Assembly (NCBI GenBank): GCA_033239005.1
Contig: BSQZ01000124.1
Coordinates: 62,001 to 126,000, forward strand
Length of the DNA: 64,000 nucleotides
Source of the DNA: Lamellibrachia satsuma
Lineage: Eukaryota; Annelida; Polychaeta; Sabellida; Siboglinidae
Direction of reading: 5' to 3'
Shown here piece after piece: positions 11,995 through 23,997 of the stretch. Position 1 is the first letter of the stretch. The number at the start of each line of letters is the position of its first letter. Both the position numbers and the translations under genes were made by a program. The notes beneath the pieces were generated by a model, which was not told the DNA's origin, made no database searches, and saw nothing but the letters and a program-made list of their open reading frames with translations.

Positions 11995-13285
11995 ACTTTA
12001 TGTTGAACTGTTGCTCCGTCTGCCCACCACTGTCTGCTATACTTTATGTTGAACTGTTGCTCCGTCTGCCCACCACTGTCTGCTGTACTTTATGTTGAAC
12101 TGTTGCTCCGTCTGCCCACCACTGTCTGCTATACTTTATGTTGAACTGTTGCTCCGTCTGCCCACCACTGTCTGCTGTACTTTATGTTGAACTGTTGCTC
12201 CGTCTGCCCACCACTGTCTGCTGTACTTTATGTTGAACTGTTGCTCCGTCTGCCAACCACTGTCTGCTGTACTTTATGTTAAACTGTTGCTCCCTCTGCC
12301 CACCACTGTCTGCTGTACTTTGTGTTGAACTGTTGCTCCCTCTGTCCACCACTGTCTGCTGTACTTTGTGTTGAACTGTTGCTCCGTCTGCCCACCACTG
12401 TCTGCTGTACTTTATGTTGAACTGTTGCTCCGTCTGCCAACCACTGTCTGCTGTACTTTATGTTAAACTGTTGCTCCCTCTGCCCACCACTGTCTGCTGT
12501 ACTTTGTGTTGAACTGTTGCTCTGTCTGCCCACCACTGTCTGCTGTACTTTATGTTGAACTGTTGCTCCGTCTGCCCACCACTGTCTGCTGTACTTTATG
12601 TTGAACTGTTGCTCCGTCTGCCCACCACTGTCTGCTGTACTTTATGTTGAACTGTTGCTCCGTCTGCCCACCACTGTCTGCTATACTTTATGTTGAACTG
12701 TTGCTCCGTCTGCCCACCACTGTCTGCTGTACTTTATGTTGAACTGTTGCTCCGTCTGCCCACCACTGTCTGCTGTACTTTATGTTGAACTGTTGCTCCG
12801 TCTGCCAACCACTGTCTGCTGTACTTTATGTTAAACTGTTGCTCCCTCTGCCCACCACTGTCTGCTGTACTTTGTGTTGAACTGTTGCTCCCTCTGTCCA
12901 CCACTGTCTGCTGTACTTTGTGTTGAACTGTTGCTCCGTCTGCCCACCACTGTCTGCTGTACTTTATGTTGAACTGTTGCTCCGTCTGCCAACCACTGTC
13001 TGCTGTACTTTATGTTAAACTGTTGCTCCCTCTGCCCACCACTGTCTGCTGTACTTTGTGTTGAACTGTTGCTCCCTCTGCCCACCACTGTCTGCTGTAC
13101 TTTGTGTTGAACTGTTGCTCCGTCTGCCCACCACTGTCTGCTGTACTTTGTGTTGAACTGTTGCTCCCTCTGCCCACCACTGTCTGCTGTACTTTGTGTT
13201 GAATTGTTGCTCCGTCTGCCCACCACTGTCTGCTGTACTTTATGTTGAACTGTTGCTCCGTCTGCCCACCACTGCCTGCTCTACT
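11995..13285. repeat. 46-bp minisatellite, about 28 copies, with higher-order structure
   Basis: The unit starts TTTATGTTGAACTGTTGCTC, continues CGTCTGCCCACCACTGTC, and ends TGCTGTAC. Variants (TTAAACTG, CTCCCTCTG, GCCAACC, TTTGTGTTG) occur in a fixed order that itself repeats. The GCCAACC variant starts near 12251, 12437, 12802 and 12988, spacings of about 186, 365 and 186 bp (4, 8 and 4 units). The array therefore grew partly by duplicating four-unit blocks. The long minus-strand frames through it are a by-product. Confidence 0.95.
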
Positions 13286-13399
13286 GATATGTTGTTTTCA
13301 GACAGTGGCTTATTTATGGGGCCATTGAGTCGTGCCCCCGGCCCCCTTGATTTGTTTTTAGCATGTAATCTGTTGCGCCATTACATAAACTAATGGGTG

Positions 13400-14040
13400 A
13401 CTAAGCATCATGTAATTATTCTATCTTATCATATATGAATGGCAGTATTCTTGTGTAGCACCATATCGGCACGACCTGTTGAATTTGTGGTATGAGTCGA
13501 CCCGTCAAAGATGTTTAACATTAATGTTATCCAGAATAACAATTATTACTAGTGAACTATAGAATATGTATAATATGTTATGCTACATAGAATAGTAGCA
13601 CAGCATAGCATAGCAAAGGCGAACACGTGCCTTTATAACATTAACTAACTATCAATGGTATATTGAAATAGGTACCTTAATTATTGGTGTATAGCTAAAT
13701 TGCCGTCTATTGTTTCTTTGGACAAGACTACAAACTGAGCAACTATATATTATAATGTAGCTGTGCTATAACACCAAATAGGTAAACAACGTTGTATGTA
13801 GTCACTGATCTTTAAAACCGACGGGGACCTTTCTGGGAACTTCCTGCAAACATTATGACATAACTCCCATCTCCCATCACAGACGCTTAGAGAATATTCT
13901 CGGAGCATTAAACAATTTACTTTCATATTTAATGCCTAAAATACTAATAAAATCAACAGCGATTCTTTTATTTACTAATGATTTATTATTTTTAATTGTT
14001 CATGTAATAAATTCAACTTAAAAAATGCCATAACTTTGGT
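13400..14040 (-). repeat. 3' flank of copy B, shared with copies A and C
   Basis: This parallels copy A (1150-1660) and, inverted, copy C (49740-50260). It includes a block with TTAACATTAATGTTATCCAG that is also found beyond copy C. It marks the outer part of the duplicated unit. Confidence 0.65.
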
Positions 14041-14108
14041 TAACGGGGGCCGTGCATCGTTCAATCCCATGTTAATCCAGGCGGATCAGCACGCATTGGT
14101 ATCAATGT

Positions 14109-14309
14109 CACCACTGGTTCAAGAGGATGCGTCCCAAGAGTCACCACTGGTTCAAGAGGATGCCTCCCAAGAGTCGCCACTGGTTCAGGAGGATGCCTCC
14201 CAAGAGTCACCACTGGTTCAGGAGGATGTGTCCCAAGAGTCGCCACTGGTTCAGGAGGATGCGTCCCAAGAGTCGCCCCTGGTTCAAGAGGATGTGTCCC
14301 AAGAGTCCC
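14109..14309. repeat. 33-bp minisatellite (6 copies) just 3' of the copy B stop codon
   Basis: Six 33-bp units of the form TCACCACTGGTTCAAGAGGA then TGC(C/G)TCCCAAGAG. On the minus (gene) strand it begins about 40 bp after the copy B stop, in what should be the 3' untranslated region. Copy A lacks the array. The plus-strand open frame through it (QEDASQESPLV repeats) is explained by the 33-bp period. Confidence 0.9.
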
Positions 14310-14350
14310 ATTCAATGACTGATATATCCATTAATATGTTGATACCATTA

Positions 14351-14585
14351 TCACCCGTTCTCAGACAACACCAATCCTTGCATTTCGCAAACATCGTCGT
14401 ACGACGGTGGCGCCTCCTGGGGAACATAATGCGCAAGTAGCGCTTCCTGTGGAATGGTTGGCACACAATCTGGTAATGTCAGGCGTTCGCTTTCCGCATT
14501 ACCGATAACCGTCGTCATTGAGTAACTAGGCGGACGACGGTGATCGTCTACATATGGAGATTCTTGCTCAGTTGATGTAATCGAG
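14351..14585 (-). CDS. Copy B: cytoplasmic-tail exon with two PPSY motifs
   Basis: This is the terminal coding exon of the best preserved family member. The acceptor TTTTGTTTTCAG is followed by C, which completes a serine codon begun by AG at the end of the TM exon. The exon then encodes 77 residues and a stop: SITSTEQESPYVDDHRRPPS, a first PPSY, VIGNAES, an insertion relative to C (QEALLAHYV), and a second motif APPSYDDVCEMQ, ending VLSENG. It has no cysteine-rich or enzymatic domain. Paired PPxY motifs close to a membrane segment are known in LDLRAD3, LDLRAD4 and PMEPA1, where they recruit NEDD4-family WW domains. A similar adaptor role here is an inference. Confidence 0.75.
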
Positions 14586-14649
14586 CTGAAAACAAAAGAC
14601 CACACTATGTGTAACTGAACGGTGCCACGACATTAACATTTGGGGGTGT

Positions 14650-14770
14650 TGCAAGGGTCTCAACTTCCCACCTCCCACCTGTTATAGGCGGCCAACCTCC
14701 CACCTGTTATGGGCGGCCAACCTCCCACCATTTCTTAGGACCAGCCTCCCACCTGCCACACTCCCTCACT
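14650..14770 (-). repeat. CCTCCCACC repeats upstream of copy B tail exon
   Basis: These are homologous to 1935-2130 in copy A. On the gene strand there are several GGTGGGAGG words, spaced 20-35 bp apart, between 65 and 190 bp upstream of the acceptor. Confidence 0.6.
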
Positions 14771-15032
14771 AGAGGCAACCATTTCATCAGTTCATTTGGA
14801 GCCCACTTAATAAATTGCCAATATGCTATCGTCGAGACAAAGTCCACGTTTTACGGGTATATCCTGTTTGTCCATCGCACGTCATCGCACGCAATGAGTA
14901 TTTGTTGTATCGATCCACACTTATTAAGGAAACACATTTACAAGAACAATTGGTTTCATTTGAGGAGAACATTGTGTAGTTTAATTTAGCTTAAAAAGGA
15001 AATTTCACAGACGTCCAACACGTTTTCTGGCC

Positions 15033-15145
15033 GGAGATCAGTCAGATAAGTAATCAAAGGTGGCGTGCTGGCAATGTACTGAGTGCCCCGCCCCCCCCCC
15101 CCCGGCATCAACTATGACATTAAACGTCCTCCTTTGTAAGTATGG
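15033..15145 (-). repeat. Single seed unit of the copy A 101-bp minisatellite, with poly-C tract
   Basis: One diverged unit (GAGATCAGTCAGATAAGTAATC ... GGCATCAACTATGACATTA), bounded by the same flanks as the 8-copy array of copy A. A run of about 16 C at 15088-15103 replaces the GTTTAACGTCCTCGG part. Confidence 0.8.
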
Positions 15146-15440
15146 GGTGTCGCTGTCAGGGCCAGGATACCAATATATAAATCTACGCATACATTAGTAA
15201 CTTCATATTTTCTATGAATACAATTGCAATTCAGTATTGGTTCCTTGGTGCAATTCTAGATCAGTTTTATAAACCATTATCTAATGCTATACCGAAACAA
15301 CTTCTAATCTGGTCCTAACATGTTAGCTCAAATGGGCTTGAACGTCGTGAATAAGGAGCAATCAGGCACGTCGCATGGTTATTCAATCACACATCATAGC
15401 TGTTGTCCATTTAAAATGGACGTTTTCCAACATTCGTCAC

Positions 15441-16240
15441 TTTTACCGACATGGGAAACTGTCACTTTTACCGACATGGGAGACTGTCACTTTTACCGAC
15501 ATGGGAGACTGTCACTTTTACCGACATGGGAGACTGTCACTTTTACCGACATGGGAAACTGTCACTTTTATCGACATGGGAGACTGTCACTTTTACCGAC
15601 ATGGGAGACTGTCACTTTTACCGACATGGGAGACTGTCACTTTTACCGACATGGGAGACTGTCACTTTTACCGACATGGGAGACTGTCACTTTTACCGAC
15701 ACGGGAGACTGTCACTTTTACCGACATAGGAAACTGTCACTTTTACCGACATGGTAGACTGTCACTTTTACCGACATGGGAGACTGTCACTTTTACTGAC
15801 ATGGGAAACTGTCACTTTTACCGACATGGTAGACTGTCACTTTTACCGACATGGGAGACTGTCACTTTTACCGACATGGGAGACTGTCACTTTTACGGAC
15901 ATGGGAGACTGTCACTTTTACCGACATGGGAGACTGTCACTTTTACCGACATGGGAGACTGTCACTTTTACCGACATGGGAGATTGTCACTTTTACCGAC
16001 ATGGGAGACTGTCACTTTTACAGACATGGGAGACTGTCACTTTTACCGACATGGGAAACTGTCACTTTTACCAACATGGGAGACTGTCACTTTTACCGAC
16101 ATGGGAGACTGTCACTTTTACCGACATGGGAGACTGTCACTTTTACCGACATGGGAGACTGTCACTTTTACCGATATGGGAGACTGTCACTTTTACCGAC
16201 ATGGGAGACTGTCACTTTTACCAACATGGGAGACTGTCAC
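15441..16240. repeat. 25-bp minisatellite, 32 copies, in copy B intron
   Basis: Exactly 800 bp of TTTTACCGACATGGGAGACT followed by GTCAC, repeated with a constant 25-bp period and only scattered substitutions. It lies between the TM and tail exons of copy B. Because 25 is not a multiple of 3, all three frames read the same rotating peptide (GDCHFYRHGRLSLLPTWETVTFTDM). The open frames of up to 297 codons are not genes. Confidence 0.97.
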
Positions 16241-16746
<506 letters not shown>

Positions 16747-16888
16747 CTTGACCTATCGGCACGATGATGATAAAGGACAACGAATGTTCGGAGGAGAGCC
16801 ACGACAATTGCGCCAACGACTGCGATCACGAACAAAACAAGCAGACCGACGACCACCCCGTTCATGACGACGCTTCGTTGTATCCCAT
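16747..16888 (-). CDS. Copy B: transmembrane exon
   Basis: A 142-nt exon with a consensus acceptor (TTTATCTTTCAG) and donor at TCAAG/GTTGGT. It starts with two bases that complete an aspartate codon from the LDLa exon, and ends with two bases that the tail exon completes to serine. It encodes DGIQRSVVMNG, a hydrophobic helix (VVVGLLVLFVIAVVGAIVVA), then LLRTFVVLYHHRADRSS, a basic stop-transfer segment. The topology would be type I: LDLa outside, PPxY tail inside. The 64 nt upstream run from GTAAGT to CAG and could be read as a small intron, but no in-frame exon upstream of that GTAAGT fits, so I take this as chance or a relic of the palindrome seen in A and D. Confidence 0.8.
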
Positions 16889-16976
16889 CTGAAAGATAAA
16901 TAGTAAACATGAACCACGAGTTTCTTCCAATCACAACTATTGATATACTTACCCGTTGATCACTAGTCAGCAAAAG

Positions 16977-17700
16977 CTACGAGGTACACAGCACGGAATG
17001 AAAGGGTACGAGGTACACAGGACGGAATGAAAGGGCACGAGGTACACAGAGCGGAATGAAAGGGTACGAGGTACACAGAACGGAATGAAAGGGTACGAGG
17101 TACACAGAATATAATAAAAGGCTACGAGGTACACAGGACGGAATGAAAGGGTACGAGGTACACAGAACGGAATGAAAGGGTACGAGGTACATAGGACGGA
17201 ATGAAAGGGTACGAGGTACACAGGACGGAATGAAAGGGTACGATGTACACAGGACGGAATGAAAGGGTACGAGGTACACAGAACGGAATGAAAGGGTACG
17301 AGGTACACAGGACGGAATGAAAGGGTACGAGGTACACAGAACGGAATGAAAGGGTACGAGGTACACAGGACGGAATGAAAGGGTACGAGGTACACAGAAC
17401 GGAATGAAAGGGTACGAGGTACACATAATAGAATAAAAGGCTGCGAGGTACACAGGGGACGGAATGAAAGGGTACGAGGTACACAGAACGGAATGAAAGG
17501 GTACGAGGTACACATAACGGAATGAAAGGGTACGAGGTACACAGAACGGAATGAAAGGGTACGAGGTACACAGGACGGAATGAAAGGGTACGAGATAAAC
17601 AGAACGGAATGAAAGGGTACGAGGTACACAGAATAGAATAAAAGGCTACGAGGTACACAGGGCGGAATAAAAGGCTACGAGGTACACAGGGCGGAATGAA
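16977..17700. repeat. 29-bp minisatellite, about 25 copies, between LDLa and TM exons of copy B
   Basis: The unit is GAATGAAAGGGTACGAGGTA followed by CACAGGACG, with two recurrent variants (AGAACG; and AATAGAATAAAAGGCTACG, which has a different start). The array abuts the transposase-like fragment at 17700. A single related unit survives in copy C within 45555-45600. Long minus-strand frames through it (SFRPVYLVPFHSVLCTSYPF) are periodic artefacts. Confidence 0.95.
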
Positions 17701-17880
17701 AGACACAATGAAGAAGCCAAAGAGACGAAGCAACAGCGCGAGCAACGAGGTGGAAGCACAGCCGTATGTCATATGCCCTTCGTGAACTGTAGACCTCGGG
17801 AGGCGTGGGTACAATGTCAGTTGTACAATGACTGCACGCCTGGCTCCGTGCTCCGCCGTTTCCTATTTGTGAGATCAGAC
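17701..17880 (+). pseudogene. Decayed transposase-like C-terminus, antisense inside copy B
   Basis: Plus-strand reading gives RHNEEAKETKQQREQRG, then WVQCQLYNDCTPGS and a degraded end VRSD. The mirror copy C (minus 45370-45600) reads RGNEEAKQTTQQHEQRG then WAQCQMYNGCTPG, CFICHNNESESD and a stop. A charged K/E/Q/R stretch followed by a WxQC...C...CxxC end resembles the zinc-finger C-terminus of several DDE-type transposases. This is a pattern-level guess. It is in the same position and antisense to the host gene in both B and C, so it predates their duplication. Confidence 0.4.
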
Positions 17881-18308
17881 CAAAATTGCATTGTTGGCCA
17901 TGGTAACGTTTTGTCAGATTATACCAAAACTTAATGATGAATTTTTTTATAAATGTTCTCAGCAACTGCCATCATCAAACTGACACGCTGACCAAGTTTT
18001 GTCAAAATCACAACATATCCAGCTCTTTTTAAACGCCCCCCACGTGCGATGCGTGTCAATGTTCACAAAAATATCGATGTATTCATGCGCCAACGTGATC
18101 CATAGCAGAACATTTCCCATAAATCCCTCCGCCTGTTAAACTCTAAAAAAGTGCATTATTTCACTGGCAATAACTTCTGTAAACAATTATTTGAATATGC
18201 GTACTCAATTGCACTTATGTCACATCATATGAATTTCTTAATTTCACATATCAAAATTTAATATGCCCTACACTACACAACAAACAGGAAGTACAACTGT
18301 GGTCTGAC
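17881..18308. repeat. Copy B intron with dispersed repeat R2
   Basis: From about 17990 to 18260 the text (TTTTGTCAAAATCACA ... CCTCCGCCTGTTAAA ... CACTTATGTCA) is a diverged relative of the pair at 55640-55935 and 57140-57465. No gene. Confidence 0.45.
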
Positions 18309-18478
18309 CTCTGGTACAGTTGCGCTCGTCAGATCTGTCCGAGCAGTCGTATTCGCCGTCGCAAACAAAGCTGGGTGACAGACAGCGCAGGGAACCCCGC
18401 CGGGAGCAGTAGAAGCAGGTAGGGGTGTGGGGTGGTAGAGTTGTCTGCAAATACGTAGTCTGCATCGTGCCATTGCTG
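18309..18478 (-). CDS. Copy B: LDL-receptor class A exon
   Basis: The acceptor is GTGCTTTGTTCAG (an alternative 3 nt further on keeps frame). The exon ends AGAG/GTCAGA in phase 1, matching the TM exon. It encodes SNGTMQTTYLQTTLPPHTPT and then a full LDLa module: six cysteines in CFYC..., C, CDGEYDC and SDERNC. The calcium-binding acidic residues are present (D in CDG, D in YDC, DE in SDE). LDLa modules are extracellular calcium-stabilised ligand-binding domains. The upstream exon, presumably with a signal peptide, was not found. The segment between the last cysteine and the donor (12-14 residues in A and C) is missing in B, and GTCAGA is a weaker donor than the GTATCT/GTATGC of C and A. Confidence 0.8.
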
Positions 18479-18508
18479 CTGAACAAAGCACACACAACAT
18501 TATCGAAA

Positions 18509-18671
18509 ATAAATCGAAATAGCGTGATTACCCTTAGCAAAAAATCTATAGAATTCTATCTGGTTGCTATGTTCACATCTGTTATTTCGACATGGAATTG
18601 ATCATAGGAATTAATATTTTGGAATTGGTATGTGTAATTGGTGTGTTATTGGAATTGGAATTTAAGTAATG

Positions 18672-18714
<43 letters not shown>

Positions 18715-18929
18715 TTCATTTCGTCATTTAATATGAGGACAGATATTGTGACATTTAATGAGGACAATAAAACAAATGTGAATAAAAACAAAGGGTGCAA
18801 CTTGTTAAACTTGTCAATTTTAGATAATTTGGACTACGTGCAAAGGTTGCATTTCCCCGATGGCTAGCACGGCGACTCACAGGAAGGCTGGTAGTGCTAG
18901 GGTGATGTGTAAAACAGCAGATGGTATTA
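18509..18929. other. 5' flank of copy B; (TA)n microsatellite
   Basis: GGTAATCACGC and a TTAGCAAAAAATCTATAG motif border the LDLa exon. A (TA)n tract lies at about 18672-18710. No first exon or promoter can be identified. Confidence 0.5.
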
Positions 18930-19146
18930 GTCTGTTCCACAAACGAATAGAACAAACTGCCAAATGATTGTGTTAATGCTAGTAGTGTGAATATGATTAA
19001 AACTAGAATTGACAGATATTTGATAAGGGCGGGCTACACATAGATGAGAAAATTGTTGGACTGTCAAAAAACAATGGCTTCCTTGTCCACTTGCCATCTG
19101 GAACTTGTTGTTTGGGATGGCAATCTTGTTAAATCTTGTTAAATAT
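18930..19146 (+). mobile_element. CR1-like LINE 3' end fragment
   Basis: It matches the last 210 bp of the 1-446 fragment. The coding tail (QTAK.LC, then a decayed VNMIKTRIDRYLIRAGYT) is followed by the 3' end with two copies of the 10-bp terminal repeat (AAATCTTGTT). It abuts the LINE-2 3' end, the same arrangement as the mirror site near 42.15 kb. Confidence 0.85.
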
Positions 19147-19182
19147 GGATACTGTCCTAGGGTAGAATGCATATTTATACAC

Positions 19183-20334
19183 ATTGATGGCCGGAGTGAC
19201 TGTGTTGATGTGTTTTAGCGGAAGGTCGATTCTATTGGAGTTATGTGCGGCACGCTGAACACATTCCGGAGAGTTATGTGCGGCTGAACACATTCCGGAG
19301 AGTTATGTGCGGCTGAACACATTCCGGAGAGTTATGTGCGGCTGAACACATTCCGGAGAGCTGATGCTAGTTAAGGGGTAGTGGATTTTAATAGAACATG
19401 GATGCTTGTTTGATCAAGTGACGTGTGTAGAGTGAGTCCCAGCCTAGTTGATTAACGAGACGAGTGATATGGGTTTCTTTTCAGTAGTCAGAAAAACAAA
19501 TTGGGCAGCGTTTCTTTGTATTTGTTCTAATCGGTCAATTTCCATTACTTGACTGGCTCAATGTGAGGACGGACACAGGTTTGGTAAACCTTTTCTTTGA
19601 CATGTTGTAAGCAGGGTGATAGCTATCTCCTTGGGAGACAAAGCATGCGGCTAGCTTTGCTGGTAATTTTGGAGCAGTACGTGGTCATTCCATCTTAGGT
19701 CTTGTGATATGGTGACTCCTGGATTATCATGTTTTTGAACATGTTTTTTTGTGGTTCTCCCAGCAGTATAATTATACTGATGAAATTTAGGGTTGTGTTT
19801 GCGCGTGCTGCATGATGACTGCACATACAATTTTCTTCACGTCAATGAAATCCATTAACCTACTTTTGGACATTTAGTAAGAATTTCTAAATCATTTTGT
19901 AAGATCTCCTGGTCATTAGGATTACTTATTTTCCTGCAGAGAATGCTATCATCCGCAAAGAGCTTAATGACTAACTGTATATGTTCTTTAATATCGTTTA
20001 TGCAGATAATACATATAACTGGTCGAAGAACAGATCCCTGGGGAACCCGATGTAACGTTAGCCCAGGAAGAGTGGGTGCCATTAACTGAAACTGACTGTT
20101 TACGGTGGGAAAGGAAGCTGCGTTATTTGAGATGCCATAGTGGGTTAACTTGTCAGATAGGTGGTGATGGGAGACTTTATTAAAGGCTTTCGACAAGCAA
20201 AGAACATTACGTAAGTCTGTCCTTTCTGGTTGATTGGGTGTTTCTGACCTGTCACTAGTTGAGTTTATAAGTTGTGTTACAATGGAAAGGAAGTCCGTAT
20301 ATCTAAATACAGATATCTGACAAGGTCCGGTCAC
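19183..20334 (-). mobile_element. LINE-2 copy 1 (L2/CR1-group reverse transcriptase), 5'-truncated
   Basis: The minus strand carries the second half of a LINE RT. TQLINSTSDRSE, a palm motif (LSKAFNKVSHHHLSDKLTHYGI), VPQGSVL, and the catalytic box LFADDSIL lie in one frame (20334-19855). After that come broken frames with DFIDVKK, CPQHVKEK and a conserved RLG.D end, then a 3' untranslated region ending near 19183. A 29-bp tandem repeat (TTATGTGCGGCTGAACACAT then TCCGGAGAG, about four copies) lies at about 19232-19365. A second copy of this family, in the opposite orientation, starts at 26.38 kb. Confidence 0.85.
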
Positions 20335-21130
20335 ACATACGCCAAATATTATTGGATCTCATCAAACTATTACTTATCTGGGTGTGTCCCCCCGGTATCA
20401 GCTATCAGGACCTATATTTTGTCAAATGTGTTAATTCGTGACTGGTTTGTGCCCATACATTCAAAGAGGTATCGCTATGATTGTTATTTGTGTGTTAATG
20501 ATAAAGCTGTTGTATAATGCACTTGGAGTAAGTACGTGATAGGCCTAAACATCAAAGTTCTTGTATCCTAGCTTCGATTCCATACGTTCAACGTTGACCC
20601 GTTTAGGGCACACGTCAACAAGTGTTACCCTTTCATTGAGGCTGGTGATAAAAATATCACCTTGTTATTTGGAAGTAAGTCTCTTAAAGGGTAAACACCC
20701 ATCAGTGCGACGCGTACTCAATGACAACTATTATTTGGGTGTGGTCCCCCCGGGTCACCGCTACAACCTACATAGACGCACCAGTCGGGTCGAGCTTCCA
20801 TTATATTCGCCGTACGCTGTTTGTTACCTGTGCCCTGTTAGGTAGACATAATCATAGGTTTTACACGCAATTGACACTAACCTCGGTGACAGATGGCCAG
20901 TGTCCATACCAAACTGTACAATGCGACTTGAAAGTTTGCTTGTTCAACTTGATATGCTCGCAGTTCGTCTACGGACAGACCTTGACTCGTGTCGCGCAGA
21001 GTACGTACTCGTAATTCGTAAACAACTGTGCAGTGAAACAGGATGTGCCGGCGAAGTGACGGTCACCTCCCTTGCGGGGGCGGGCACTCCCTGCGAGTCC
21101 GGGGCTGAAATATCAGCCTGTTGGATAATA
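20335..21130 (+). repeat. Repeat X, copy 1
   Basis: About 0.8 kb that recurs inverted at 25384-26335. Side-by-side reading shows long stretches of near-identity, from TCGATTCCATACGTTCAACG to CTTGCGGGGGC. A frame reads LKGKHPSVRRVLNDNYYLGV, then PPGHRYNLHRRTSRVELPLY, and later LESLLVQLDMLAVRLRTDLD, which could be the remains of a LINE ORF1. I do not recognise it. In both places X is head-to-head with the 5' end of LINE-2. Confidence 0.65.
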
Positions 21131-21850
21131 CTACCCTAAATAGGTGTGGGTGTCGTAGGCGGTATCTTCGGCGTAAGGTCTCAAGGCTTTCCTTCAGGCA
21201 ATTTACAAAAAAAAACGTACTGTCTCAAATACGCAATTTGGCACAAAATTACGGTGTGCTATTGCGATCCACAGCATTATTCGAATTATATATTAAGGTG
21301 GCTGTGATGTTTCGGTTACTCAAGCACATTTCGTGATATAATGTTTCCCGCTTTGGGGTATGGCCGACTTCCCTGACATAAAGGTAATGACACTTTAAAT
21401 TTCATTGATTGTTCGAAATCCACTAGACCTCAAAACATCAAAAGGCAAAAACAGTTGGCAAAATTCTGAAATATCTGACATACTACGTCAGCTGCTAAAC
21501 TACCAAAATACTGCATGTGCTCTGAACATTTACTGTTCAAATATAAAACTTGCAAGAATATGGCAATTTGAAATGTTCATAATATATAAAACATAGTATG
21601 CCAAATATACATAAATAATTGTAAAACTAATTAGTTTATTTAATTTATTATATCTCGGAAAAGCAGCATTTTAGTTAAATTTCGACATTATTTAATATTT
21701 GCCCCACAAGGAGTATGAAACTTCCAGGCAAAAATTTAAGTTTTGCAATCTTGAAAGCACCACCCAAACCAATCGTTCTTGTACAAACCACATTAATATA
21801 ACATTGTTATCAAAACCCAAATTTGACCCGAAATGAGTAATGTAATGTCA
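21131..21850. other. No recognisable gene
   Basis: AT-rich sequence. A plus frame at 21121-21336 starts RCGCRRRYLRRKVS, basic but without an identifiable domain. Confidence 0.35.
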
Positions 21851-21851
21851 G

Positions 21852-21935
<84 letters not shown>

Positions 21936-21944
21936 TACGTGCGT
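21851..21944. repeat. (GTGC)n tetranucleotide microsatellite
   Basis: About 23 tandem GTGC units with one GTAC near the end. Confidence 0.97.
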
Positions 21945-22373
21945 GACCCCGGACGACCAAATTGATGATAAGTCGGGATTTGAGATTTCGCGTGAGAGCC
22001 GTTCGAAGCCAAATATGAGTATCATAGTGATTTTTTCAGTTTGTAAAGAAATGCCATTTATTTTCAGCATCTCCTTTAACATCATATGCGCTCCTACATT
22101 AAAACTTAATAATAAAAAGTGTTTTTAATGCAATTTATAATGAGCCCTCTGGATTATCTGCCATAGAATGACTGAAACAAATGGAATAAAAAAAAATTAT
22201 ATGACGTAATTCGCCATGTTGCTTAGGGGTTACCTAGTTGTGTTGGTTATCACCGGAAAGCGCGTGGCGTCATCTTTCACGCATGCTAGTCCACATCCAT
22301 GCTTGATGTACAGAAATAGCTAAAATGCGACCAGTAAGCAGCAACCTAGTTATGACTTTTACTCAGGTGTCAT

Positions 22374-22748
22374 GTGTCGTGCTCTATCGATTTCTATAGG
22401 ATGATCGGTTGTGCACATGCGCAGTTCCGCAACTCAAATCAAAACAAGGAAGCCATTTTGAGAGTTGTTACTTTACAAGTTAATTGTCTTTTCCGGAGAG
22501 TTTTTGTTAAGAGTGTAGTTAAATGGTGTCGGATACGATCGTGCAATGCACCCGTCGAAGACGACGATGCATTAGCACGTGAAGATTACACGCTGTCCCA
22601 TGTCGACGAATCTAGCGACACTGACACGGAGTCGGACAGCGAAGCGACCGAAGGCGGTACCTTTCCTTGGCCAGACAGCGTCCGTGATACTGAAGGCAGC
22701 GAAGGTGACGTCGATGAGTTCAACATGCTGACATGGACGCAGCAATAG
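22374..22748 (+). CDS. Hypothetical acidic ORF near the mirror centre
   Basis: A 124-codon open frame. The last 65 residues are strongly acidic (PVEDDDALAREDYTLSHVDE followed by SSDTDTESDSEATEGG and EGSEGDVDEF), which is unusual for random AT-rich DNA. It sits in unique sequence between the two copies of repeat X. No domain is recognised. Acidic N-termini of this kind precede DNA-binding domains in some transposases and chromatin proteins, so this may be the first exon of a gene or a DNA-transposon remnant. An overlapping frame (22733-22933) continues MDAAIERAVALPEYVLPEQD. The start codon is not supported by any context. Confidence 0.3.
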   Translation: MSCSIDFYRMIGCAHAQFRNSNQNKEAILRVVTLQVNCLFRRVFVKSVVKWCRIRSCNAPVEDDDALAREDYTLSHVDESSDTDTESDSEATEGGTFPWPDSVRDTEGSEGDVDEFNMLTWTQQ

Positions 22749-22933
22749 AACGGGCGGTGGCTTTACCCGAGTACGTTCTACCTGAGCAAGACGACATCAT
22801 CAAAGGGACTGCTTTTAGGTTTGTTTACATTCAATCAAATCTTCGACCAATCAAATCAGATTCAGCCACGATCACTGCCATGCCATTGCAATGGCACTGT
22901 CATTGCATATTTTGCAAGCATAGTAGCAATTAA

Positions 22934-23700
<767 letters not shown>

Positions 23701-23997
23701 AAAGTGGTCACATATCTATCAATTCCATCAATTATGATAAAATTAGGATGTGGTACTCTTTATTACTAGGATATATGTTGTTTTTTATTTTCGGCGACAA
23801 AGTCTACAGTAGACACATATTTGTGTATTTTATGCACTTCTGTTATTGTTTGCTATACCAACATTATTATTCTATTCTAGCATTCTGCGAGTCCGTGTCC
23901 AGCGGCGTCTGCGTCCGGCGCGTCCGGGCCCGGCTTTCATATTGCTGTCCGAGCCCAACGCCCTCTACGGGGCCCGGCGGGTTCTGACTTGGCTTTC

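Noticed and set aside
12279..13226. Minus-strand frames with QHKVQQTVVGRRSNSSTQST repeats
   Set aside because: Translation of the 46-bp minisatellite (not a multiple of 3, no stops in the rotation).
14036..14440. Plus-strand frame with QEDASQESPLV repeats that looks like a repeat protein
   Set aside because: The 33-bp period keeps the frame open on both strands. It lies in the 3' untranslated region of copy B on the opposite strand, with no start context or splice sites.
15441..16240. Possible CRISPR-like array of regularly spaced repeats
   Set aside because: Units are directly adjacent, without spacers, and the genome is eukaryotic; the same applies to the 35-bp, 46-bp and 50-bp arrays.
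16889..16960. A 64-nt intron (GTAAGT to CAG) with another small exon before the TM exon of copy B
   Set aside because: No upstream exon fits the phase (a stop occurs in frame), and copies A and D have a palindrome there instead. The LDLa donor already matches the TM acceptor directly.
16967..17814. Minus-strand frames of 178-230 codons (SFRPVYLVPFHSVLCTSYPF repeats)
   Set aside because: Periodic translation of the 29-bp minisatellite; the apparent hydrophobic protein is an artefact.
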